Positions 7,981 through 15,583 of a stretch of 28,378 nucleotides of DNA are shown here, one piece after another. The notes beneath the pieces were generated by a model, which did no database searches, had not been told where the DNA came from, and saw only the letters and a program-made list of their open reading frames with translations. Every line of letters starts with the position of its first letter. The stretch's first letter is position 1. Position numbers and translations under genes: made by a program. This DNA comes from JANRKH01 sp033763595. Lineage in GTDB: Bacteria; Pseudomonadota; Alphaproteobacteria; Rickettsiales; Rickettsiaceae. The stretch is from positions 1-28,378 of the forward strand of contig JANRKH010000055.1 of NCBI GenBank assembly GCA_033763595.1, written 5' to 3'.

Positions 7981-9216
7981 CTATTTTAATTTTAATAATT
8001 CTTCCTTTGTAATAGAAAATCCTGATCTTATCCATTCTTTTTCTAAATACTTTTTCCTTATGCCAAGGGCTGCACCAGTAAAGCCTTGGTTCGTTATTTC
8101 CTCGGCTAATACAGGTAACTTTGGGGGCAAAGTTTGTGTTTTTGCCTTAAAAACATCCAATTCTTCAATCGATATTTTATCGAGAATATAAGCTATCAGC
8201 AAAAAATATCCCACATACTCAGTATGGTAATACCATGCTTTGCTTATCTCGAAATATATATTAGATTTTTTTTGTAGTTCAACAATCTCATCGGTAAAGC
8301 TAATTATGATTTTAAAAGCATTTATCTGGCTTGTGCTATATTTCATAAACTCTAAAAACTTGACCCCCTCTGCTTTCCCTAGTAAAAATATCAAGAAACT
8401 AAGTCTAAGTAACATAAGATTGACATTGAGTTCAGTAAAGCTGACATTGGTCCATAATCTATTTTCTAGATTTATAATACCGGTGATATCAAGTGCAAAT
8501 TCACTAGCAATTACCTCGAAAATCTTAATCTCGTTCATGCTAGCTATTATTAGACTTATATCTTTGGGGCATGAGAGTATTTTGCTTAATTCTTTATTAA
8601 TTCTCTCCTTTGAAAGTATTTTTAAATTATGCACATTGTCTTTGCAGGATTTTAGACCTTCTGCATCCAAAGATGCAGAATAATATGTGCTGAACCTAAA
8701 AAATCGTAGTATTCTAAGATAGTCCTCTTGGATTCTCATGATCGGATCACCTATGAATCTTACCCTTTTTTGATTCAGGTCATCAAGACCACCAAAATAG
8801 TCATACAATTCAAGCGATAAACAATCATAACTCATGGCATTAATTGTAAAATCACGCCTTGTTGCATCTTCTTCAAAATCATCTGTAAACTCAACTATAG
8901 CCTTTCTTCCGAAAGTTTTTACATCCTTTCTTAAAGTAGTTACTTCAAAAGCCTCATTTGGAGCTAGTACAGTGACAGTGCCATGCTCAATCCCAGTTTT
9001 TACAACTTTAAATCCTGATGCTTCAAGTATGCCAGTCGTCTCGACTGGATTTGTTGAAACTGCGATATCTATGTCGTTTGTTTGTATGCCAATAAGAGCA
9101 TCCCTCACAGCACCACCAACAACTCTTGCCTTGACGTCATGATTTGCAAATATCCGTAAGAGTTTTAATAGATATTCTGAGTTAAAATTCAGATTTACTT
9201 CTTTAATTATCTTCAT
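7981..9216 (-). CDS. cca: CCA tRNA nucleotidyltransferase (class II, poly(A) polymerase family)
   Basis: From ATG 9216 the product has 411 residues, a usual length for alphaproteobacterial CCA-adding enzymes. The nucleotidyltransferase head is clear: GGAVRD (34-39), the metal-binding DID (48-50) and the downstream RRDFTINAM (121-129). The following RFIGDP and LRILRFFRF stretches match the neck of class II enzymes. It adds or repairs the 3' CCA of tRNAs. An in-frame TTG at 9258 would add 14 residues (MIGGAWVY...) unlike the family, so the ATG was chosen although no strong ribosome site is visible. A poly(A) polymerase role is possible for this family but less likely. The gene overlies dut in a likely two-gene unit; a MITE-like element lies just upstream. 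Confidence 0.93.
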   Translation of the reverse strand: MKIIKEVNLNFNSEYLLKLLRIFANHDVKARVVGGAVRDALIGIQTNDIDIAVSTNPVETTGILEASGFKVVKTGIEHGTVTVLAPNEAFEVTTLRKDVKTFGRKAIVEFTDDFEEDATRRDFTINAMSYDCLSLELYDYFGGLDDLNQKRVRFIGDPIMRIQEDYLRILRFFRFSTYYSASLDAEGLKSCKDNVHNLKILSKERINKELSKILSCPKDISLIIASMNEIKIFEVIASEFALDITGIINLENRLWTNVSFTELNVNLMLLRLSFLIFLLGKAEGVKFLEFMKYSTSQINAFKIIISFTDEIVELQKKSNIYFEISKAWYYHTEYVGYFLLIAYILDKISIEELDVFKAKTQTLPPKLPVLAEEITNQGFTGAALGIRKKYLEKEWIRSGFSITKEELLKLK

Positions 9217-9264
9217 TGTAAAATTTATATGACAATAGACCCATGCACCGCCAATCAATAAGTA

Positions 9265-9369
9265 ATACCAAATCCCATTTTTAAGTACTACTTTGTCGCT
9301 CGTCGCTCACCTAGCATGTAGTAGGCTTCACTCCTCGCTCCTAGTATTATTTAATCTGGGATTTGGTAT
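9265..9369. mobile_element. MITE-like element with 13-bp perfect terminal inverted repeats
   Basis: The element begins ATACCAAATCCCA (9265-9277) and ends TGGGATTTGGTAT (9357-9369), an exact 13-bp inverted repeat. The interior is 79 bases with a second, smaller inverted pair (TACTAC / GTAGTA) and no coding capacity. No clear target duplication is visible. The same terminus recurs at 20620-20633 (with a matching left end at about 20489) and at 27761-27774. Small size, exact terminal repeats and recurrence support a non-autonomous mobile element or palindromic repeat. Confidence 0.7.
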
Positions 9370-9524
9370 AATACCAAGTCTCAACTTTGACTACTTACGT
9401 ACAGAACAATTATTCCTAGTTGCTTACTCCTAATGTCATTAATTCTTGGATTTCTAAATAATGAATTTTCAGAAAAAAATCAACAAAGGTAAAAGAGGTA
9501 AAATATTGAATATGCATTTAAGAA

Positions 9525-9556
9525 GCCAAACAACCCCAGTCAGCTCCAGTGTTGGC
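9525..9556 (-). terminator. Hairpin downstream of zapA, possible terminator
   Basis: On the minus strand, GCCAACA pairs with TGTTTGGC (one bulged base) around a G-rich loop, starting two bases after the zapA stop. Only a weak TTCTT follows, so it may be a weak or Rho-assisted terminator, or a 3'-end stabilising hairpin. Confidence 0.35.
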
Positions 9557-9557
9557 G

Positions 9558-9857
9558 CTATCTTCTGAATTCTTGTAAAATACTACTAGATCTTTTTTTG
9601 ATCTCAAGTATAAGCTGATTTAACTCTTCCTCAAGCGCTCTATCTTTATTACTTCTAGATAGATTTGCACTGTTATTTTGTATTATCATCGCAGCTAAAA
9701 AAAGCAATTTATCAGTATTTGCTAAGGGATTATGCTCTTTAAGCTCTGACACTAATTTTTCTATTTTTGCTGCAGAGTCGTTTACATCTTGTTTTTCACT
9801 GTCAGGACATTCGACCTTAAACTCCTTGCTATTTATTTTCGCTACTATCGTTGCCAT
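9558..9857 (-). CDS. zapA: Cell division protein ZapA
   Basis: This 99-residue protein has the ZapA layout: an N-terminal beta/alpha head (MATIVAKINSKEFKVECPD), then a helix with KIEKLVSELK, the conserved stretch TDKLLFLAAMIIQN, and a charged C-terminal coiled coil to the end. ZapA binds and bundles FtsZ at midcell. The start overlaps the end of the upstream coiled-coil gene by 29 bases, implying translational coupling within the operon gdh, rodZ-like, coiled-coil gene, zapA. Length is typical for the family. Low-complexity acidic and lysine residues reduce certainty slightly, but the head and the LLFLAAM motif are characteristic. Confidence 0.85.
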   Translation of the reverse strand: MATIVAKINSKEFKVECPDSEKQDVNDSAAKIEKLVSELKEHNPLANTDKLLFLAAMIIQNNSANLSRSNKDRALEEELNQLILEIKKRSSSILQEFRR

Positions 9858-10065
9858 TATCGTCTGTTATATTTTTAATCACATTTAAGCATCTTTCTAC
9901 CTCACGAAGCGCATCTTCACGCTCTTTCTTAAGAATAGAATTCTCCTTAATCAGCTCTTGATTTATCTTTATTAATTCATGGTTCTGACTAATACAAGAC
10001 TTTACATGTTCATGTAATTCGTCTGTATTTCGCAGAATTTCTTTTGCAAGCTCAATTAATAACAT
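9829..10065 (-). CDS. Small coiled-coil protein upstream of zapA
   Basis: This 78-residue, highly charged, mostly helical protein contains a continuous heptad-like stretch from about residue 25 to 65 (KINQELIKENSILKKEREDA). It has no membrane segment or catalytic motif. It ends inside the start of zapA (29-base overlap) and begins one base after the rodZ-like stop, so it is embedded in a division/shape operon. Alphaproteobacteria often carry a small coiled-coil gene (for example DUF4164 type) just before zapA, and this may be the counterpart; I cannot confirm homology. A role as a ZapA or FtsZ partner is inference from position and shape. Confidence 0.7.
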   Translation of the reverse strand: MLLIELAKEILRNTDELHEHVKSCISQNHELIKINQELIKENSILKKEREDALREVERCLNVIKNITDDNGNDSSENK

Positions 10066-10066
10066 T

Positions 10067-10510
10067 TTATTCTAAAAGTTCCATTTTTTCAGCTTCTATT
10101 ATATGATCTAGCACCGTTTTATCATGAACATATCCTGAGTCAGATCTAAACCAGATTAATATAAATAAAACAAAGATCAATACACCAAATATTGATCCCA
10201 GAATCATATTATCATCAATTTGCTTTCTAGTGCTAACAAATTTTTGTTTATTTTTTTTGGGCTCATCTACAAGAAGTTTCGCAACTTCGTCAAATAACCC
10301 TAAATAACTTGAGTACATTCTTATATAACCATCTCTATAAGCTTTACCCGGTACCTGCTTTAGATCACCATTTTCGATGGCCTCTAGGTACTTCTTTCGG
10401 ATCCTTAAGTCTTCGGAAATTTTCTCAAGATCTATTCCTCTTTCTAAGCGAGTTTTTTTTAAAAGAGAACTTATTTCATTTATTTTTTCTGTAGTTTCAA
10501 TTGTACTCAT
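10067..10510 (-). CDS. RodZ-like helix-turn-helix membrane protein (short form)
   Basis: This 147-residue protein has an N-terminal Cro/xre-type helix-turn-helix domain (about 12-75) containing LLKKTRLERGIDLEKISEDL, KYLEAIENGD and GYIRMYSSYLGL. These strongly match the MreB-binding cytoplasmic domain of RodZ. A basic juxtamembrane patch follows and then one transmembrane helix (about 104-122). Only about 25 residues lie beyond it, so the periplasmic domain of full-length RodZ is absent. RodZ links MreB filaments to the cell-wall elongation machinery; RodA is encoded elsewhere in this window. The ATG overlaps the gdh stop (ATGA, 10507-10510), so the two are translationally coupled. Confidence 0.83.
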   Translation of the reverse strand: MSTIETTEKINEISSLLKKTRLERGIDLEKISEDLRIRKKYLEAIENGDLKQVPGKAYRDGYIRMYSSYLGLFDEVAKLLVDEPKKNKQKFVSTRKQIDDNMILGSIFGVLIFVLFILIWFRSDSGYVHDKTVLDHIIEAEKMELLE

Positions 10511-13500
10511 TTTTTTCGAATAAATGTTTCGAGTTTTTTATTAGCTAATATTATCATGCTAATGTCAATATTTTCTTGAATTTTTAAATTTTCAACAAAC
10601 TCTGAGAAAATATTTGAGATACTTCTGTTTTTTTTATGCCATTCCTCAACGTTTTTTATCATATTATCCTTTATTATTAAGGACATCAACCTTCTTTGTT
10701 TGTCATAAAGATCATCTTTAATAGACTCAAGCGAAAGTCTTTGCCAAAAAGACTCAGAGACCAATTTGTCACATGACCTTCTCAGAAAATCAATATTATA
10801 AATATTTGCAACTTTAAAATATGCAGCACAAATTACCTCTATATCGACTCCAGTATTATGGCTGATAAAAGCAATATCAAAAGACGAAATTAGCGAGTCT
10901 AGAGTTGCGCTCTTTGCCGCAAGAGACGCTGAAAGGCCGCAGTCAATATATCTTTGATACTTATTCTCAAATTTATCCTTTGCTTTTCCGGAAAGGTTTA
11001 TTGTAAGCATATTCGATATCGCGAGCACCGAGTCTTTATATTTTTGAATAGATTCCTCGATTTTCATAGGATGGTCAAGATTTCTAATCATCCAAGAAAT
11101 ACCCCTTCTCATTACTTTATTTAAATCAGTGTAAATTTCAATAATTATATTTATAGGTATATTAGCGGGAATTTCATCTACTTCACGCCATAGTGAGATT
11201 AAGTCAAAAATCTCTTGAACAATAATAAACCCTCGCGCTATGTCGCAAATCTTGCTTCCGGTCTCGAATTTTATTAAGCTAATTACAGGGCCGCTTAATT
11301 GATTCACAAGTTTATTCGTGAGTATTGTTAAAATAATTTGCGGCCTTAATCTATGGTTTAGGATCTCATCCTTAAACTTATCTCTCATAACTTCTGGAAA
11401 ATATTCGAGTATCCATGATGAGAAATATTCTTCATGAACAATTTTGCTATTTTCAAGCTCATTATAAACTGCTCTTTTAGTATATGATAATAATACTGAA
11501 AGCTCAGGTCTTGTAAGCTTTTCACCGTGATTACTCCTAATCATTAGCTCTGAATTACTAGGCAAAAACTCTAATTCCCTACTCAATATTTTTGATTCTT
11601 CTAAGTAATTAATCAATCTTACAAATATCTCCATATTGAAAATGGATGAGTTTTGCATCATAGTTAAAGCTAGAGTTTGACGCATATTATTCTCAAGTAC
11701 AAGACTTGCAATTTGTTCTGTCATCTCCGCGAGAAGTATATTTCTATCGCTTAAATTTAGCTTTCCTTTAGCTACAGCTTCATTTAGAACTATTTTTATA
11801 TTCACCTCATGATCAGAACAATCAACGCCAGCAGAATTATCAATAAAATCAGTATTAATTCTGCCGCCTTTTTGGGCATATTCTATTCTCCCCTTCTGAG
11901 AAAAGCCAAGATTTCCCCCTTCAGCCACTACTTTTGCATTTAAATCTGATCCATTGATTCTTAATATATCGTTTGTTTTATCTCCAATTCTGATATTCTC
12001 CTCGCTTGAGGATTTGACATAAGTTCCTATTCCACCATTCCATACTAAATCAACTTTTGCTTTTAGTATAGATCTTATGAGCTCATCTGGTGAAAACTCA
12101 TCACGCTCAAGTTCAAGAAGATCTTTTGCTTCTTTTGACAATTTGACTGTTTTAGCAGTTCTTTCATATATAGCGCCGCCCTTGGATAACACTGATTGAT
12201 CATAATCAGACCATTTAGATCCTGGGAGATTAAAAAGCCTCTTCCTTTCCTTAAAACTTACCTCAGGATTTGGGTTTGGATCTATAAAAATATGCATATG
12301 ATTAAAAGCTCCTACAAGTTTAATTGAACTTGATAAAAGCATACCATTCCCAAAAACATCACCCGACATATCTCCTATTCCTGAAACAGTTATCTCATCG
12401 ATCTCAGGGTTTATTCCTATTTCTTTAAAGTGCCTTTTCACTGAAATCCAAGCGCCTTTAGCAGTTATACCAATTTTTTTGTGATCATAACCGGCAGACC
12501 CACCTGAGGCAAAAGCATCTTTTAGCCAGAAGTTATATTCGGCCGATACTTCATTAGCATAATCTGAAAAACTCGCCGTTCCTTTGTCTGCAGCAACGAC
12601 AAGATAAGGATCATCCTCATCATATATTAATGTATCCTTTGGATGGGAGATTTGTCCGGATATTATGTTATCTGTTATATCAAGAACTCCTCTTAAGAAA
12701 TTTTTATAGCAGCTAATTGCAAAATTTAGCGATTCTGCCTTGGTTGCAAAATCTCGTAAATTTCTTACAATAAAACCACCTTTAGACCCAACAGGTACAA
12801 TCACTGAATTTTTGGTCATCTGAGCCTTCATTAGTCCCAGCACCTCGGTTCTATAATCCTCAGTTCTGTCTGACCATCTAATTCCGCCTCGCGCAACTTT
12901 ACCACCTCTTAAGTGAATCGCCTCAAAGTCATTTGAATATACAAAAATTTCTGCATATGGCACTGGAGATGGTATGGACGGCACTTTTGCAGAATTAATC
13001 TTAAAAGAAATATATTTTTTTGGGTTGTTATTGTTTTTTTGGAAAAAATTAGTTCTTACAATCGCGTCAATAACACTACAAAAAAGACTAAGTATTTTGT
13101 CTTCGGAATTATTATGAACTGTGATTAAAAAATCCTTTTGGTTCTTTAAAAGATTATTATATTTATCTAGATTATTGTTTTGAGGGTCAAACTTATAGAC
13201 GAATAAATTTATTAAATTTTCTGCAAATTCATTATATGTAACCAAAGTTGCATTTACATATTTATAGTCATAAGGAAGTCCGATCTGATGAATATAGTGC
13301 GATAAAGCCCTTACTAAATCTATTTCACGCCAAGAAAGGCCGCTATAGGTTATAAGCTTTGTAAGATCATCAGTGATTGTTTTTTTGCTAAAAATAGCGT
13401 ATAATGCATCCTCTACAAGCTCCTTAGTATTATCGAAATCTTTTATTGTAATTGAGTTTGATAAAATATATTTTTGTAAATAGTAACCTTGTCCCTCAAG

Positions 13501-13854
13501 GAACTCATAAGATTGCTCTTCTTCAACTGTGAATCCTAAATTCTCGATAATAGGCACTATAGTGGATAAGCTGATTTTTTTACCCAGGGAGAATAGCTTG
13601 AGAGATATATTATCTTTTTGCTGCGTTAATCTGTATATAATCCTTTTATTTTCAGATAATTCCTCGAACTCAGGTATGTCAAGGCACGCTTCTCTTGGAT
13701 CGTAACTATAGATGAAATCTATAGGCATGTTTTTTAGGTATTTATCATATATAGTTTTGGATAAATCGTGATTTTTTTTGTCATTTAAACAAAGCTGAAA
13801 AGAATTTTTCCAGGACTTGATTAAAGATTCTAAGTGAGTTGTAACGTTATTCAT
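10507..13854 (-). CDS. gdh: Large-type NAD-specific glutamate dehydrogenase, N-terminally short
   Basis: This 1115-residue protein is homologous to the catalytic and C-terminal parts of the large NAD-dependent glutamate dehydrogenases. Diagnostic stretches are GGKVARGGIRWSDR (from about residue 317), KNSVIVPVGSKGGF, GGSAGYDHKKIGITAKGAW and SGIGDMSGDVFGNG (about 488-501). It oxidises glutamate to 2-oxoglutarate and ammonia with NAD, feeding the TCA cycle. Typical alphaproteobacterial members (L_180 class) have about 1,500-1,600 residues. Here the N-terminal ACT-like regulatory region appears to be absent, and the protein starts where the family's central DPREA...DI segment begins. An in-frame TAG three codons upstream of the ATG, plus an AGG ribosome site, shows this start is real. 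No remnant lies in the 65-base gap to mnmE. Confidence 0.93.
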   Translation of the reverse strand: MNNVTTHLESLIKSWKNSFQLCLNDKKNHDLSKTIYDKYLKNMPIDFIYSYDPREACLDIPEFEELSENKRIIYRLTQQKDNISLKLFSLGKKISLSTIVPIIENLGFTVEEEQSYEFLEGQGYYLQKYILSNSITIKDFDNTKELVEDALYAIFSKKTITDDLTKLITYSGLSWREIDLVRALSHYIHQIGLPYDYKYVNATLVTYNEFAENLINLFVYKFDPQNNNLDKYNNLLKNQKDFLITVHNNSEDKILSLFCSVIDAIVRTNFFQKNNNNPKKYISFKINSAKVPSIPSPVPYAEIFVYSNDFEAIHLRGGKVARGGIRWSDRTEDYRTEVLGLMKAQMTKNSVIVPVGSKGGFIVRNLRDFATKAESLNFAISCYKNFLRGVLDITDNIISGQISHPKDTLIYDEDDPYLVVAADKGTASFSDYANEVSAEYNFWLKDAFASGGSAGYDHKKIGITAKGAWISVKRHFKEIGINPEIDEITVSGIGDMSGDVFGNGMLLSSSIKLVGAFNHMHIFIDPNPNPEVSFKERKRLFNLPGSKWSDYDQSVLSKGGAIYERTAKTVKLSKEAKDLLELERDEFSPDELIRSILKAKVDLVWNGGIGTYVKSSSEENIRIGDKTNDILRINGSDLNAKVVAEGGNLGFSQKGRIEYAQKGGRINTDFIDNSAGVDCSDHEVNIKIVLNEAVAKGKLNLSDRNILLAEMTEQIASLVLENNMRQTLALTMMQNSSIFNMEIFVRLINYLEESKILSRELEFLPSNSELMIRSNHGEKLTRPELSVLLSYTKRAVYNELENSKIVHEEYFSSWILEYFPEVMRDKFKDEILNHRLRPQIILTILTNKLVNQLSGPVISLIKFETGSKICDIARGFIIVQEIFDLISLWREVDEIPANIPINIIIEIYTDLNKVMRRGISWMIRNLDHPMKIEESIQKYKDSVLAISNMLTINLSGKAKDKFENKYQRYIDCGLSASLAAKSATLDSLISSFDIAFISHNTGVDIEVICAAYFKVANIYNIDFLRRSCDKLVSESFWQRLSLESIKDDLYDKQRRLMSLIIKDNMIKNVEEWHKKNRSISNIFSEFVENLKIQENIDISMIILANKKLETFIRKK

Positions 13855-13919
13855 AGAGACCTAAAATGAAGATTTGGTTATAAAATAGTAACTAAAAAAA
13901 TTAATAATTTACAGAAATT

Positions 13920-15227
13920 ATGGCAAACGACACAATATTTGCATTAAGTTCAGCCCCTGGGAAATCTGCAATTGCTGTATATAGGCTTTCAGGGCCAAAT
14001 AGTTATGACATAATTACAACTCTATCTAAACAAAAATCTTTTAAGAGTAAGCGATTTTACAGAGGTTTGTTACAAGATCAAGAGACAAATGAAATTATAG
14101 ATGACGTAATGTATGTTTTTTTTGGGTCTCCTAATAGCTACACAGGTGAAGACATGGTTGAAATATATACACATGGCAGCATCGCTGTAGGAAAATCGCT
14201 CATTTCATCCCTTCTTAAATTTCCAAATGTGAGATACGCTGAGGCAGGTGAATTTTCAAAAAGAGCATTATTAAACGGCAAACAAGACCTCACAAAAATT
14301 GAAGGTTTAATGGATCTCATAAATTCCGAAACTGAGATACAAAAAAAACAGGCACAAATGCATATGTCTGGATACTTCTATGATAAAATTGAGGAGTGGA
14401 GATCTAATATTGTTAATATACAATCTTTGCTAGAGGCCTTTATTGATTTTCCAGATGAAGAAATACCAAAAGACATTCTCGATATAGCAACAAATACTAT
14501 CACTGAATTAAAATCTTCTCTCAAAAGTTTTGTAAATGATAATAAAAAGGGAGAAAGACTAAGACATGGTATAAAACTTGCGATATATGGAAAGCCTAAT
14601 GTAGGCAAATCTAGCTTGCTTAATTATTTATCAGGCCGTGAAGCTGCCATAGTATCAAACATAGCAGGAACGACAAGGGACACAATAGAAACTCATGTTG
14701 ATATTGGAGGATATCCAATAATTTTACAAGATACAGCAGGACTTAGAGACTCATCTTGCGCAATAGAAATTGAGGGGATAAAAAGAGCAAAAAAAACAGT
14801 AGATCAAGCAGATATTAAAATTCATATGATCACTCCAGATGATTATGTTAGCAGTGATACAGTAGTAGCTGATGACACTATTTTGGTCATGAATAAAATT
14901 GATTTGCATCTAGGAGACAAAACGTCTAATATACAAACTCTAATATCAGTAAAGAAAAATATTGGTCTTGACTTACTACTTGAAGAAATCTTAAACAAGG
15001 CTGCACATATAGCTGGAAGTGGTAATAGTTTAGTTATAAATGAACGTCATAGAAGTATAATTGTTAATGCAATAAAAGCTCTTGATGCTTGTGATTTAAA
15101 TGCTGATCTTGTTCTTGCGGCTGAAGATTTAAGAATTTGCTCCAGAGTGCTTGGAGCTTTAATAGGCAAAATTGACTCAGAAGATATATTAAATAAAATT
15201 TTCTCTAGCTTTTGCATTGGAAAATAA
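13920..15227 (+). CDS. mnmE: tRNA uridine-5-carboxymethylaminomethyl GTPase MnmE
   Basis: This 435-residue protein, slightly shorter than the usual ~450, has the full MnmE plan: an N-terminal tetrahydrofolate-binding domain (DTIFALSSAPGKSAIAVYRL), a helical domain and an inserted G domain. G-domain motifs are GKPNVGKSS (224-232), GTTRD (250-254), DTAGL (271-275) and NKID (325-328). The protein ends in CIGK (432-435), the conserved Cys motif that defines MnmE. With MnmG it modifies the wobble uridine of several tRNAs. It is divergent from gdh, with 65 bases between starts, and heads a close-packed plus-strand group (TatA/B-like, rodA, rmuC). Confidence 0.96.
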   Translation: MANDTIFALSSAPGKSAIAVYRLSGPNSYDIITTLSKQKSFKSKRFYRGLLQDQETNEIIDDVMYVFFGSPNSYTGEDMVEIYTHGSIAVGKSLISSLLKFPNVRYAEAGEFSKRALLNGKQDLTKIEGLMDLINSETEIQKKQAQMHMSGYFYDKIEEWRSNIVNIQSLLEAFIDFPDEEIPKDILDIATNTITELKSSLKSFVNDNKKGERLRHGIKLAIYGKPNVGKSSLLNYLSGREAAIVSNIAGTTRDTIETHVDIGGYPIILQDTAGLRDSSCAIEIEGIKRAKKTVDQADIKIHMITPDDYVSSDTVVADDTILVMNKIDLHLGDKTSNIQTLISVKKNIGLDLLLEEILNKAAHIAGSGNSLVINERHRSIIVNAIKALDACDLNADLVLAAEDLRICSRVLGALIGKIDSEDILNKIFSSFCIGK

Positions 15228-15250
15228 AAATAAGTAAACAATAAAGAAAA

Positions 15251-15571
15251 ATGGGTTTAGGCGAAATTGCTATTATAATTTTATTAGCTGTGCTTGTATT
15301 TGAGCCAAGTGATTATAAAAGGGTCGTGAAATTTCTTGTAAATCTAACAAAGCGTATAGATACAACAAAAAAAGATATCGAGTTAGAGATAGAAAAAATT
15401 ATTAGTAGTAATGACGAAATGCATGATTTATCATCTTTAGACGCAGAAGAAATAAATTTTTATTTAAATAAAATTATATCATTAGATCATAATTACAAAG
15501 GGGAATATAACCTAAAAAAAATTAGAGCATATTATCATAGCTTGGTCAGCAAAACTGAAAAACAAAAATAA
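15251..15571 (+). CDS. TatA/TatB-like small membrane protein (divergent)
   Basis: This 106-residue protein begins with a membrane helix (MGLGEIAIIILLAVLVFEPS) followed by an amphipathic helix (YKRVVKFLVNLTKRI) and an acidic tail, the layout of TatA/TatB subunits of the twin-arginine translocase. Position and length suit TatB. However, the usual FGP hinge (phenylalanine-glycine-proline) reads FEP, and the KLP segment after it is SDY. The gene sits 23 bases after mnmE and just before rodA. It may be a divergent TatB, or a helper membrane protein that only resembles one. No tatC is in the window. The call is by architecture, not by strong similarity. Confidence 0.6.
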   Translation: MGLGEIAIIILLAVLVFEPSDYKRVVKFLVNLTKRIDTTKKDIELEIEKIISSNDEMHDLSSLDAEEINFYLNKIISLDHNYKGEYNLKKIRAYYHSLVSKTEKQK

Positions 15572-15583
15572 GCTATTAGTGTG

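Larger units (their letters stand above)
9217..9557. other. Non-coding stretch between cca and zapA
   Basis: This stretch of 341 bases holds a 105-bp MITE-like element (9265-9369) and a hairpin just after zapA (9525-9556). Between them (9373-9520) I see only AT-rich DNA with a small palindrome (AGTC...GACT, about 9377-9392). A 6S RNA is often found beside zapA in proteobacteria, but I could not recognise its structure here. Confidence 0.5.

Noticed and set aside
8240..9142. Long plus-strand open frames opposite cca
   Set aside because: They are antisense shadows of cca with low-complexity Ser/Leu-rich translations and no ribosome sites.
13855..13919. Upstream extension or broken N-terminal part of gdh
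   Set aside because: An in-frame TAG lies three codons before the ATG and the gap to mnmE is only 65 bases with no recognisable remnant.
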